DNA from: DATBMY01 sp036554605
GTDB lineage: Bacteria > Acidobacteriota > Blastocatellia > UBA7656
Reading direction: 5' to 3'
NCBI GenBank assembly: GCA_036554605.1
Contig: DATBMY010000373.1
Coordinates: forward strand, 1 to 16,650
Length of the DNA stretch: 16,650 bases
Below the pieces are notes generated by a model. That model did not search any database. It saw nothing but the letters and a program-made list of their open reading frames with translations, and had not been told where the DNA came from. Position numbers and translations under genes: made by a program. This document shows, in pieces, positions 7,587 through 14,564 of the stretch. The first letter of the stretch is position 1; each line of letters opens with the position of its first letter.

Positions 7587-8426
7587 ATGCCCCGTGTAAA
7601 GAACAACAATCCTCACATAAAGCCGCTCGAGCAGGCGCTTGCGACAAAGTTCGGCTGGCAGACCGGAGCGATGTGGCGCGACAAGCTGCTTTCGGCCATA
7701 GAGAGAAAAGCCGCGAGGCTCGGGCTCGACGAGCTCTCCTATTGCCGCATGGCAATGCATTCGGCCGGGGAGCTTGAGGTGCTCGCGGACCTTATATGCA
7801 ATAGCGAGACCCGCTTCTTTCGCGAGCCCGAACAGTTCGAAGCGCTACGCGGCCGGGTATTGCCGGAATTGATCAAATCTCGAAAGGCGGAGCGCAGGAT
7901 AGATATATGGAGCGCCGCCTGCTCGACGGGCGAGGAGCCATATTCGCTCGCGATACTGTTGAGCGAGCTGCTGCCCGAAGGAGAGGACTGGAAGGCAACC
8001 GTCTTCGCAACCGACCTTCGCGGCGCGGCTATCATATCGGCGAGCAAAGGCTCTTACCCGACTTCGGCCCTGCGGGTCATAGACTCCGCCGTCCGCAACC
8101 GCTACTTCACCGGAGGGCAGGCGCAGGGGCGCGAGCTAATGCACGAGATCGCGCCGGCGGTTAAAAATCTTGTCTCCTTCAGACGCGCGAACGTCTATGA
8201 CCAGGGTTTCTGGAAGAATATCAAGACCAGCTTCGACCTGATAACCTGTAACAATCTCCTGCTATACTTTCATGCGCTCGCGGCCAGAAAGACCGTCGAG
8301 CGAGTGGCCGGGGTGCTCAGGCCCGGCGGGATGCTTATGGTCATGAAGAACGAGGGGGGCTACGTCAATCACCCCCAGCTAAAGCGCGACCTGCTGTTGC
8401 CGGGAGCATTCTTTAGAAAGGTCTGA
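7587..8426 (+). CDS. CheR-type SAM-dependent methyltransferase with altered motif
   Basis: 279 residues. CheR enzymes methylate glutamates of chemoreceptors using S-adenosylmethionine. The order of motifs is canonical: a helical N-terminal domain (about 15-70), ICNSETRFFREPEQF (the NETxFFR-like motif), IDIWSAACSTGEEPYSLAI (SAM-binding loop with the acidic GEEPYS), VFATDLRGAAI, and the ASKGSYP segment. The late motif reads FDLITCNNLLLYF where CheR enzymes have FDxIxCRNVLIYF, so the conserved Arg is Asn. The C-terminus RPGGMLMVMKNEG also departs from the usual PGGxLxLGxSE. No CheB, receptor or other chemotaxis gene is nearby. It follows moaC by 19 bases but has no clear ribosome site of its own. 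It may act on another substrate, or be inactive. Confidence 0.88.
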   Translation: MPRVKNNNPHIKPLEQALATKFGWQTGAMWRDKLLSAIERKAARLGLDELSYCRMAMHSAGELEVLADLICNSETRFFREPEQFEALRGRVLPELIKSRKAERRIDIWSAACSTGEEPYSLAILLSELLPEGEDWKATVFATDLRGAAIISASKGSYPTSALRVIDSAVRNRYFTGGQAQGRELMHEIAPAVKNLVSFRRANVYDQGFWKNIKTSFDLITCNNLLLYFHALAARKTVERVAGVLRPGGMLMVMKNEGGYVNHPQLKRDLLLPGAFFRKV

Positions 8427-8467
8427 AACCGAATTTCGCTCGAACAAGCTATAAGCGGATGGCGTAT

Positions 8468-8474
8468 AGGGAGG
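8468..8474 (+). promoter_or_regulatory. Ribosome binding site deciding the M50B-like start
   Basis: AGGGAGG lies five bases before the ATG at 8480. It overlaps the codons that follow the alternative upstream start at 8459, which has no such element, so 8480 is preferred. Confidence 0.75.
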
Positions 8475-8479
8475 TAACT

Positions 8480-9244
8480 ATGCAAAGCCAATCAGAAGTA
8501 AAACAGTCTTTCAAGGTTTTGCTTTACGCCTCGGCGCTGACGCTGGCGCTCTGGTTTATCCCTTTCGCGGGCGCGCTCACCTATCCGATACGGCTCTTTG
8601 TGACATTTCTCCACGAGACGGGGCATGCTCTTGCGGCGCTCGCGACTTTTGGCGGCGTAAACCGCGTCGACCTGTTCTGGGATGGAAGCGGGAGGATGGA
8701 GTTTCAAGGCGGGTGGCGGTGGGTCGTGTGGACGGCCGGTTATCTGAGCACGACGATTTACGGCTCGGCGCTGCTTTTAACGCTCAGGCGCGAGCGCAAC
8801 GCGAAGAAGGCCGCTTTAGTGACCGGATCTCTGATGATAGGCATTACGGCTCTTTTCGCGGGAAATTTGCTTGCCGTCCTTGTCGGACTGGTCGCGGGCG
8901 CGGGCTTGCTTGCGTTGTGGCGTTATGGGCGGCCGCGCGTGACCCATTTCCTTATGAGCTTTCTGGCGGTCCAGTGCCTGCTAAACGCATTCTACGATGT
9001 GAGGACGCTGCTTTTCGTATCGGCCTTCGATTCGACTCTCGACACCGACGCCCGTTACATGGCGCTTGCGACCGGCATCCCGTCCCTGGTCTGGGCCGCG
9101 GGCTGGGCGATAGTGTCGGCCGTCGTGCTCGGCGCGACGCTGTTCGTCTATTATCGCAGCCTTCAGAAGCGAGCAATTGCCGAAGAGCCGCCTTCGCTGC
9201 TTCTGCCCGATTTTCCCTCGCTGCCCGCTGAGAGACGATTCTAA
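8480..9244 (+). CDS. M50B-like integral membrane zinc metallopeptidase homologue
   Basis: 254 residues, strongly hydrophobic. The HExxH zinc motif is HETGH (residues 45-49) inside VTFLHETGHALAAL, at the cytoplasmic end of an early membrane segment as in the peptidase M50B-like family. A second conserved element, LLNAFYDVRTLL, carries an Asp (about 163) at the place expected for the third metal ligand. About six membrane spans are visible (roughly 12-33, 80-97, 110-145, 148-165, 190-215), followed by a short polar C-terminal tail rich in Pro. Relatives are intramembrane or membrane-embedded proteases; the substrate here is unknown. A strong AGGGAGG fixes the start. It follows the CheR-like gene by 53 bases in the same direction and is the last gene before a 135-base gap with a promoter. 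Confidence 0.85.
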   Translation: MQSQSEVKQSFKVLLYASALTLALWFIPFAGALTYPIRLFVTFLHETGHALAALATFGGVNRVDLFWDGSGRMEFQGGWRWVVWTAGYLSTTIYGSALLLTLRRERNAKKAALVTGSLMIGITALFAGNLLAVLVGLVAGAGLLALWRYGRPRVTHFLMSFLAVQCLLNAFYDVRTLLFVSAFDSTLDTDARYMALATGIPSLVWAAGWAIVSAVVLGATLFVYYRSLQKRAIAEEPPSLLLPDFPSLPAERRF

Positions 9245-9268
9245 GCGCGCCGCGAAATATTACAAGAA

Positions 9269-9298
9269 TTTACAATCCCCGACGCTCTTTGCTAGAAT
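9269..9298 (+). promoter_or_regulatory. Predicted sigma70-like promoter
   Basis: TTTACA (9269-9274) and TAGAAT (9293-9298) each match the consensus at five of six positions and are separated by 18 bases. Transcription would start near 9305, giving a leader of about 75 bases for the gene at 9380 and possibly driving the genes through trpE. Confidence 0.5.
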
Positions 9299-9326
9299 CA
9301 CTTGCGCCTTAATGATTCAAGGTGTT

Positions 9327-9341
9327 CGTGACCGGCTCACG
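9327..9341. repeat. Short inverted repeat in the leader
   Basis: CGTGA and TCACG flank a five-base centre (CCGGC), about 25-35 bases after the predicted transcription start. It could be an operator half-site pair or chance; five-base arms are weak evidence. Confidence 0.2.
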
Positions 9342-9379
9342 TAATATATCAAGAGGTTCGGGTAGTTTCCGTTTATCAC

Positions 9380-10189
9380 ATGGTCTGTTTAAGAATCTTC
9401 GCGTTCCTATTAATCTCATTCATTACGTCATCGGTTGCGGCGCGTGAGGTTGCCGCGCAAGCTGGCGGAGATGAAAAACTGAGCGAGGCGCTAAGGCTTG
9501 CCGAGTCGCATGTCGTGAAAGGCGAAACGTGTCTTGCTTCGGGCAACACCGAATGCGCGAGGCGCGAATTTGATCTGGCCGTCGATATGATACTCGATCT
9601 GGGCGTCGACGTGCGGGCCGACGAGCGATTGCGCGTCGCCTATCGCGAGATCATCGAGCGCATAAGCAGGCACGAACACACGCCCGCCCAGTCCGGCGGT
9701 ATGCTCGGGTGGAAGACGCAGGATTATGACGGGAGGCTCGAAAAGCCCCGGGCGGCCGAGACCGAAATCGCCGGTACGCTCGGGCCGACGGACGGGCCGC
9801 TGACGGCTGCGGAGTTTCAGAAGCGGTTTGCGATTCTCCGCGACGCCTTTAAGGAGAAGTACAATCGCGACATCACCCTGACGGGCGCCGACCACGGCGA
9901 GCACCGCAGGCTCTACGGGCGCGGGAGCGCTTATGATATACGGACTCGCGATCTCACGCGCGAGCAGGTCAATTTCATTATTGCCAGGGGAGCGACGCTC
10001 GGGTTGCGCATCAAGGATTTTTCGACCTGGGAGAAGGTCGCGGCCCACAACGCGAGGACCTACGCGCTGGGGCGGCCTCTGGACACTCTGGCGACGGGCG
10101 TTCATCTTCACATAGACCGCATGGCCCCGTCGAAAAAAGGACGCTGGACCTCACAGCCGGCAACCAGCAAAAGATCAAGAAAAAAATAG
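9380..10189 (+). CDS. Exported protein with M15/hedgehog-type peptidase-like C-terminus
   Basis: 269 residues with a signal peptide (about 1-27, hydrophobic LRIFAFLLISFITSSVA then VAAQA). Residues 33-95 form a helical, TPR-like module (KGETCLASGNTECARREFDL) of a kind I associate with acidobacterial cell-wall lytic proteins. Residues 142-248 resemble the M15/D-Ala-D-Ala-carboxypeptidase fold: LYGRGSAYDIRTRDLTREQV followed by TGVHLHIDRM. In active members the first motif is S-x-H-x-x-G-x-A-x-D; here the zinc His position is Tyr179, while the Asp (D186) and the late His (H242 or H244) are present. Nearby H172 and H175 might substitute. The C-terminal 20 residues are basic. No clear Shine-Dalgarno. 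A small gene follows after 10 bases. Exported location and cell-wall role are inferred. Confidence 0.65.
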   Translation: MVCLRIFAFLLISFITSSVAAREVAAQAGGDEKLSEALRLAESHVVKGETCLASGNTECARREFDLAVDMILDLGVDVRADERLRVAYREIIERISRHEHTPAQSGGMLGWKTQDYDGRLEKPRAAETEIAGTLGPTDGPLTAAEFQKRFAILRDAFKEKYNRDITLTGADHGEHRRLYGRGSAYDIRTRDLTREQVNFIIARGATLGLRIKDFSTWEKVAAHNARTYALGRPLDTLATGVHLHIDRMAPSKKGRWTSQPATSKRSRKK

Positions 10190-10199
10190 AGGACAGGAA

Positions 10200-10409
10200 A
10201 TGAGCTGGGATGGGATTGAGAGAAGATCAGGCAAAGACCGAAGGGAATGCGAGCGCCGACGAACAATGAGATACAATGTGCAGACGCTGCTCGTCATCGA
10301 CGGCATAACCTGGATAGACGCCGAAGGCGGCGAGCGACGCCAGAGAATTCGCCGCCAGCAGGACCGTCTATCCCTGGCTAAGAGGATAGTCCTGTACGCT
10401 CGCCCTTAA
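10200..10409 (+). CDS. Small basic protein of unknown function
   Basis: 69 residues, very rich in Arg. The N-terminus MSWDGIERRSGKDRRECERR contains the ERRSGKDRR motif seen in many small bacterial proteins of unknown role. The middle (YNVQTLLVIDGITWIDAEGG) could form strands, and the C-terminus is again basic. GAGGACAGGAA immediately upstream gives a reasonable ribosome site, and the gene starts 10 bases after the preceding stop, which supports co-transcription. I cannot assign a function. Confidence 0.6.
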   Translation: MSWDGIERRSGKDRRECERRRTMRYNVQTLLVIDGITWIDAEGGERRQRIRRQQDRLSLAKRIVLYARP

Positions 10410-10464
10410 AGATGCGGTTCAGGTTGCCTACCCCAATCAAACTTAACGGGCTCTCTTGCCGGTT

Positions 10465-11118
10465 ATGACGGATATGGTCATTCATAAGGTAAAGTTTGAT
10501 GAGCGCGGGTTGATCCCCGCGATACTTCAGAATGCTTCGACCAGCGAGGTCATAGCGCTATTCTACATGGATAACGCCAGCCTCATAAAGACGCTTCAGA
10601 CCGGGAAGGCAGAGTACGTGATGAGCGGCGCGACCCCTACGGCCGCGCGTGGCCCGCACCGGCTCGTCGACGTTCGGGTCAATTCCGATGGCGACTCGCT
10701 TACCGTCCTTGTCGAGCCTGAAGGGCCGGCGCCCGAGCCGAAGACGGCAAGCCTGCTTGCGGACCTGGAGAAGGCTAGCCACGCCGCGGGCGGAGAAGTA
10801 TCGCTCGTAGATGTGGGCTCGATGGAGCTGGGGCTTGCGCTTCATACGCTCTATTCGCTTATCTCCGAGCGGAAGGAGAAACGGCCCGAAGGCTCATACA
10901 CTACTTACCTGTTCAACAGCGGGCTTGATAAGATTCTCAAGAAGATTGCCGAAGAGTCGGGCGAAGTCATAATAGCCGCGAAGAACAAAGTCGCGCGGGA
11001 AATAACTTCGGAGCTGGCCGACCTGTTTTACCACCTCCTGGTTCTCATGGTCGAGCGCGACATAAAGCTCAGCGATGTGCGGGACGAGCTATCGCGCAGG
11101 GCCGCCCCTAAGAAGTAG
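10465..11118 (+). CDS. hisE: Phosphoribosyl-ATP pyrophosphatase (HisE) fused to decayed HisI domain
   Basis: 217 residues laid out like bifunctional HisIE. The C-terminal PRA-PH domain (about 126-213), which hydrolyses phosphoribosyl-ATP to phosphoribosyl-AMP, is intact: LYSLISERKEKRPEGSYTTY, then KIAEESGEVIIAAKN and SELADLFYHLL with the acidic metal-binding residues (E163, E164, E167, E183, D186). The N-terminal domain (about 10-98) is clearly HisI-derived: GLIPAILQNASTSEVIALFY and LIKTLQTGKAEYV are conserved, but the active site is lost. SRSR reads MSGA, the WxKGETSG segment is shortened and gone, DCDxD reads NSDGD, the CH motif reads PEP and SCF reads SLL, so all three zinc cysteines are missing. 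Only the HisE step is expected. Start: an ATG at 10465 is used; a TTG at 10456 and an ATG at 10474 are alternatives, none with a strong ribosome site. trpE follows after 40 bases. Confidence 0.88.
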   Translation: MTDMVIHKVKFDERGLIPAILQNASTSEVIALFYMDNASLIKTLQTGKAEYVMSGATPTAARGPHRLVDVRVNSDGDSLTVLVEPEGPAPEPKTASLLADLEKASHAAGGEVSLVDVGSMELGLALHTLYSLISERKEKRPEGSYTTYLFNSGLDKILKKIAEESGEVIIAAKNKVAREITSELADLFYHLLVLMVERDIKLSDVRDELSRRAAPKK

Positions 11119-11158
11119 CGAGATTCCCAAAGTGAACCGCCCGCCGGTTACAGGGATA

Positions 11159-12646
11159 ATGCAAGAGATCACCCCGCGAACCTACGAAGAGTTCATAAAG
11201 CTCGCCGCCGAGGGCACGGTCGTGCCGGTCGTCAAACGCGTGATGGCCGATCTGCTAACCCCGGTGGCCTCTTATCTGAAAGTCGAGCGCCTCAGCCCTT
11301 ATTCCTTTCTGCTCGAATCTATAGAGGGCGGCGAGAAAGTCGCTCGCTACTCGTTCATAGGCTTCCGCCCGGAAACGGTTCTGAGCGCCCGCGGCGGCGA
11401 GGTCAAGATCGAAGGCCCCTCGGGCGTTGAGCAGCACCGCCAGACCATGCTCGATGTGCTCAGGGAAATGTCTGGTCAGCACATACCCGTCAGGTTCGCG
11501 GACCTTCCCCCGTTCGTCTGCGGCGCGGTCGGCTATATCAGTTACGACGCGGTCAGGTGGTTCGAGAAGATTCCCGATACGCACAAGGATGATTACGGCA
11601 TCCCCGATGCGCTGATGATGTTCTTCTCGCGCCTGATGGTATTCGATCATGTGCGCCATCAGATTCACATAATCGCAAACGTATTCACCGGCGGGCGAAC
11701 GGAAGGACTCGAGGCTGAATACCGGAAAGCGCTCGACGACATTGAGGCCATAGAGGCCACGCTTGAAGACCCGGTCGAGCCTCTGCCCCGCCGCCCGAAG
11801 GAAGATCTGCTGCCGCTCAGGTCGAACCTCTCAAAGGAGCAGTTCGAAAGCAGAGTCGAGCGCGCCAAGGAGTACATCACCGCGGGCGACATTTTTCAGG
11901 TGGTGCTTTCGCAGCGTTTCGAGGTAGGCGTTTCGGCGCACCCGTTCGAAGTCTATCGCGCGCTGCGGGTGGTGAACCCTTCGCCCTACATGTTCTATCT
12001 GAAGATGGACAGCAGCGCGGTCTTAGGCGCATCGCCCGAGATGCTCGTTCGCGCCACGGGCAGGCGGCTTGAGTACAGGCCGATTGCGGGGACGCGCCCG
12101 CGCGGCGCGACCGAAACCGAAGACCTTCTGCTCGGCGAAGAGATGCGCGCCGACGAAAAAGAGGTTGCCGAGCACGTCATGCTCGTCGACCTTGGCCGCA
12201 ACGACCTGGGCCGCGTAGCCGATTACGGCTCGGTCGAGGTGACGAACCTCATGGAGGTCGAGCGCTACTCGCACGTCATGCACCTTGTCTCTTCGATCAA
12301 GGCGCGGCTGCGCTCGGGCAAGGACCGGTTCGACGCGCTCGCGGCCTGTTTCCCGGCAGGCACCGTCACCGGCGCGCCGAAGGTGCGCGCCATGGAGATT
12401 ATCGAGGAGCTTGAGCCGACAAGGCGCGGCATATATGCGGGCTCGGTCCTCTACATGGATTATTCGGGAAACCTCGATTCGTGTATCGCCATCAGGACCG
12501 TCCTTATAAGAGAGGGGCGGGCTTATATACAGGCGGGCGCCGGGATAGTCGCCGATTCCATCCCCGAGCGCGAGTACATGGAGACGGTCAATAAAGCGCG
12601 CGCCATCTTGCAGGCGATAGAGACGGCGGAGCGCCGCGGCGAGTGA
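11159..12646 (+). CDS. trpE: Anthranilate synthase component I
   Basis: Makes anthranilate from chorismate with ammonia supplied by TrpG, the first committed step of tryptophan synthesis. 495 residues, close to the family length. The N-terminal regulatory region has SPYSFLLESIEGGEKVARYS, including the LLES tryptophan-binding motif (about 51-54), so feedback inhibition is likely. The chorismate-binding domain carries PIAGTRPRGATETED (from about 308), HVMLVDLGRNDLGRV, PAGTVTGAPKVRAMEIIEEL (from about 399) and AGAGIVADSIPEREY, all intact. The start at 11159 has AGGG just upstream; the open frame back to 11075 overlaps hisE and is not family-like. No trpG, trpD or trpC follows: the next gene is convergent, with nine bases between stop codons. 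PabB is the main alternative, but the LLES motif and gene length favour TrpE. Confidence 0.93.
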   Translation: MQEITPRTYEEFIKLAAEGTVVPVVKRVMADLLTPVASYLKVERLSPYSFLLESIEGGEKVARYSFIGFRPETVLSARGGEVKIEGPSGVEQHRQTMLDVLREMSGQHIPVRFADLPPFVCGAVGYISYDAVRWFEKIPDTHKDDYGIPDALMMFFSRLMVFDHVRHQIHIIANVFTGGRTEGLEAEYRKALDDIEAIEATLEDPVEPLPRRPKEDLLPLRSNLSKEQFESRVERAKEYITAGDIFQVVLSQRFEVGVSAHPFEVYRALRVVNPSPYMFYLKMDSSAVLGASPEMLVRATGRRLEYRPIAGTRPRGATETEDLLLGEEMRADEKEVAEHVMLVDLGRNDLGRVADYGSVEVTNLMEVERYSHVMHLVSSIKARLRSGKDRFDALAACFPAGTVTGAPKVRAMEIIEELEPTRRGIYAGSVLYMDYSGNLDSCIAIRTVLIREGRAYIQAGAGIVADSIPEREYMETVNKARAILQAIETAERRGE

Positions 12647-12655
12647 GCAGTCAAT

Positions 12656-14332
12656 TTACCTTGCAAAGTAGCCGCGTTTAGTCCGCGCCTTTACCCCCTC
12701 GCGGCTCACCCCGACCGTTATCTTTTTCCACTTGCCATCGCGGGCGCTGCTCACGGGGTAATAGGCGATGCTGTAGAGCGAGTGCAGCTCCATCGCTACG
12801 CGGTGATAAACGCCTTCAAGGTCTTCGATGCGGTCGGCGCGAAACAATGTCGCGCCGGTCTGGTCCGCCATCTCGTTCAACTGCTTGCGCGCTTCGGCGT
12901 AAGCGTCGTGGCCGCCCCGCCCGTGCCGGCCCAGCACTTCATATTCGGTATCGAGGTATATCGGATAGACGGTCGCATCGGCCTCGGCGAGCCTGCTCAT
13001 CAATTCGTCGAATGGATGCTTCGGTATATAATCGCGATCATCCGGGTGGTCGAGCGAGTTGTCCACGCCGTCGGTTAGCACCACGACGGCTTTTCGCGTC
13101 GCGGCGGCTTCATCGAAAAGATCGAGCGTGGCCCACATCGCGTCGTAAAAGGCAGTGCCGGAGTGCCGGTTCTTCATATCGTCTATGCGCTCCTTCAATA
13201 GCTTTTTGTCGGTGGTGAAATTCGAGATTATAAAGAACCGGCGCGTGAAACCGGCGATTGCCACCTGATCGTTCGGCTTGAGCGCATCTATAAACTGTTT
13301 CGCCGCCCGCTTCATAGTCTTCATCTTGTCGCTCGTGCTTCCGCTCAGGTCGAGCAGCAGGGCTATGTGCAAGGGCGCGGTCACCGGCTCGAAATGGGTT
13401 ATCACCTGAAACACGCCGTCTTCGGCAACCACAAAATCTTCCTTCTTCAGGTTTGGCAGCGTCTTGCCCGCGGCGTCGGCGACCTTGACGTTAAGGCTCA
13501 CAAGCCGCGATTCGAGCTTGATTACGTCTTCGCCCGGCCTGCTCGAATATGACGCGCGCTCAACAGGGATCTCATTCGCGTTCGCGCCGCTTCGAAACCC
13601 GTTTCCAACCCTGGAAAGGATCTCTCCGTCGACCGCATCGCCTTTATTGCCCGCAATCTGGATTCCAAGCACCTGCTCCGCGTCGGCAAGCCCGCTCAAA
13701 CGGGAAGGCGAATCAGGCAGGAACTCTATGCTGGATCGCGCGGCGCGAATGATGGCCGGCGATCCCCCCTCGCCCACCTGCGCGTCTAGCGCGCGATGAT
13801 TCTCCGTCCCGAATCTCGTCAGCGACACTTTAGAAGTGATCGTTCCTTCAAGTGTCCGCGCCGATATGTCCGCGTCGGCCTGTTCGGGCAGGTGTATCGC
13901 GATCGCGCCCGAGATCGATTCGACGCTCAAGGCGGCGAGGCTTCCTTTGACCGATATCTTCCCACTGCCCCCCTTTATCGCAACGCTCAGGCTGGCAGGC
14001 ACATAAACCATGAGGCTGATAGGACAGGCGCAGTCGCGCTTTGCAACCGAAACGCGCAACACCGATGCGTCCGACTGTTTGAATGATACAAGCGATTCGA
14101 GCCTCTCTTTTGCGGGCTCGGCGGAGTAGGAGGCGACGATGCCGACATAGCTGGCGGGCCAGGTCTGTAGTTCCACGGGGCCATCGGGGTTTTCGACGCG
14201 CACGGCGCCGACAGGCTCGGTGAACAATCGCGCGAAGCGTTTATCATCTGGCGCGAGCGCGGAGATGCCCGAAGCGCTCGATGGTACGAGGTTGAAGAGT
14301 AATACCAGGCTGAGCAGTGCCGACATCATCAT
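12656..14332 (-). CDS. Exported VWFA domain protein, acidobacterial type
   Basis: 558 residues. Signal peptide at about 1-22 (MMMSALLSLVLLFNLVPSSA). Residues 38-215 are a strand-rich region resembling DUF4097-type adhesin-like repeats (PVGAVRVENPDGPVELQTWP; AIKGGSGKISVKGSLAALSV). From about 270 comes the VWFA-related acidobacterial domain: IKLESRLVSLNVKVADAAGK and NLKKEDFVVAEDGVFQVI, then a full MIDAS metal site, DLSGSTS (D328, S330, S332), T393 in HSGTAFYDA and D421 in LTDGVDN. The last 45 residues (SLYSIAYYPVSSARDGKWKK, KRGYFAR) are the family's usual ending. VWA domains bind protein ligands through Mg2+; this one probably works in the periplasm or at the surface, partner unknown. The frame is open to 14455, but GGAGGT at 14337-14342 places the start at one of the three consecutive ATGs. 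Confidence 0.9.
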   Translation of the reverse strand: MMMSALLSLVLLFNLVPSSASGISALAPDDKRFARLFTEPVGAVRVENPDGPVELQTWPASYVGIVASYSAEPAKERLESLVSFKQSDASVLRVSVAKRDCACPISLMVYVPASLSVAIKGGSGKISVKGSLAALSVESISGAIAIHLPEQADADISARTLEGTITSKVSLTRFGTENHRALDAQVGEGGSPAIIRAARSSIEFLPDSPSRLSGLADAEQVLGIQIAGNKGDAVDGEILSRVGNGFRSGANANEIPVERASYSSRPGEDVIKLESRLVSLNVKVADAAGKTLPNLKKEDFVVAEDGVFQVITHFEPVTAPLHIALLLDLSGSTSDKMKTMKRAAKQFIDALKPNDQVAIAGFTRRFFIISNFTTDKKLLKERIDDMKNRHSGTAFYDAMWATLDLFDEAAATRKAVVVLTDGVDNSLDHPDDRDYIPKHPFDELMSRLAEADATVYPIYLDTEYEVLGRHGRGGHDAYAEARKQLNEMADQTGATLFRADRIEDLEGVYHRVAMELHSLYSIAYYPVSSARDGKWKKITVGVSREGVKARTKRGYFAR

Positions 14333-14336
14333 AGGT

Positions 14337-14342
14337 ACCTCC
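14337..14342 (-). promoter_or_regulatory. Ribosome binding site deciding the VWA gene start
   Basis: GGAGGT on the minus strand lies four bases before the first of three consecutive ATG codons (14332) and seven before the second (14329). The second ATG has the better spacing; the product differs by one residue. Confidence 0.75.
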
Positions 14343-14485
14343 GAACCAGATTGATAATAACTTATACGCAGCAATGCAATCTCGCGGGTGCAGATAGAAT
14401 GTAAGTATGGGCGAGCAGATATTTCAAGTATGAAACCTCGAATCTCCCCCGGCAATTGCCTACTCTTTCAAAACTTGTTTATGGC

Positions 14486-14515
14486 TTGATTTTAATATGA
14501 ACGGTTGGTTAAATA
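14486..14515 (+). promoter_or_regulatory. Weak predicted promoter of the surface-protein gene
   Basis: In the AT-rich gap between the divergent genes, TTGATT (14486-14491) and TAAATA (14510-14515) are 18 bases apart. Each matches the consensus at four of six positions, so support is modest. The leader to 14565 would be about 43 bases. Confidence 0.3.
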
Positions 14516-14564
14516 GCCGCGGATTGAGTGCGGCCCCCTATAGCTTCAGACAGGTTAATTAAGA

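Noticed and set aside
12644..12658. Possible bidirectional terminator between trpE and the VWA gene
   Set aside because: Only nine bases separate the stop codons and no stem-loop followed by a T run is visible.
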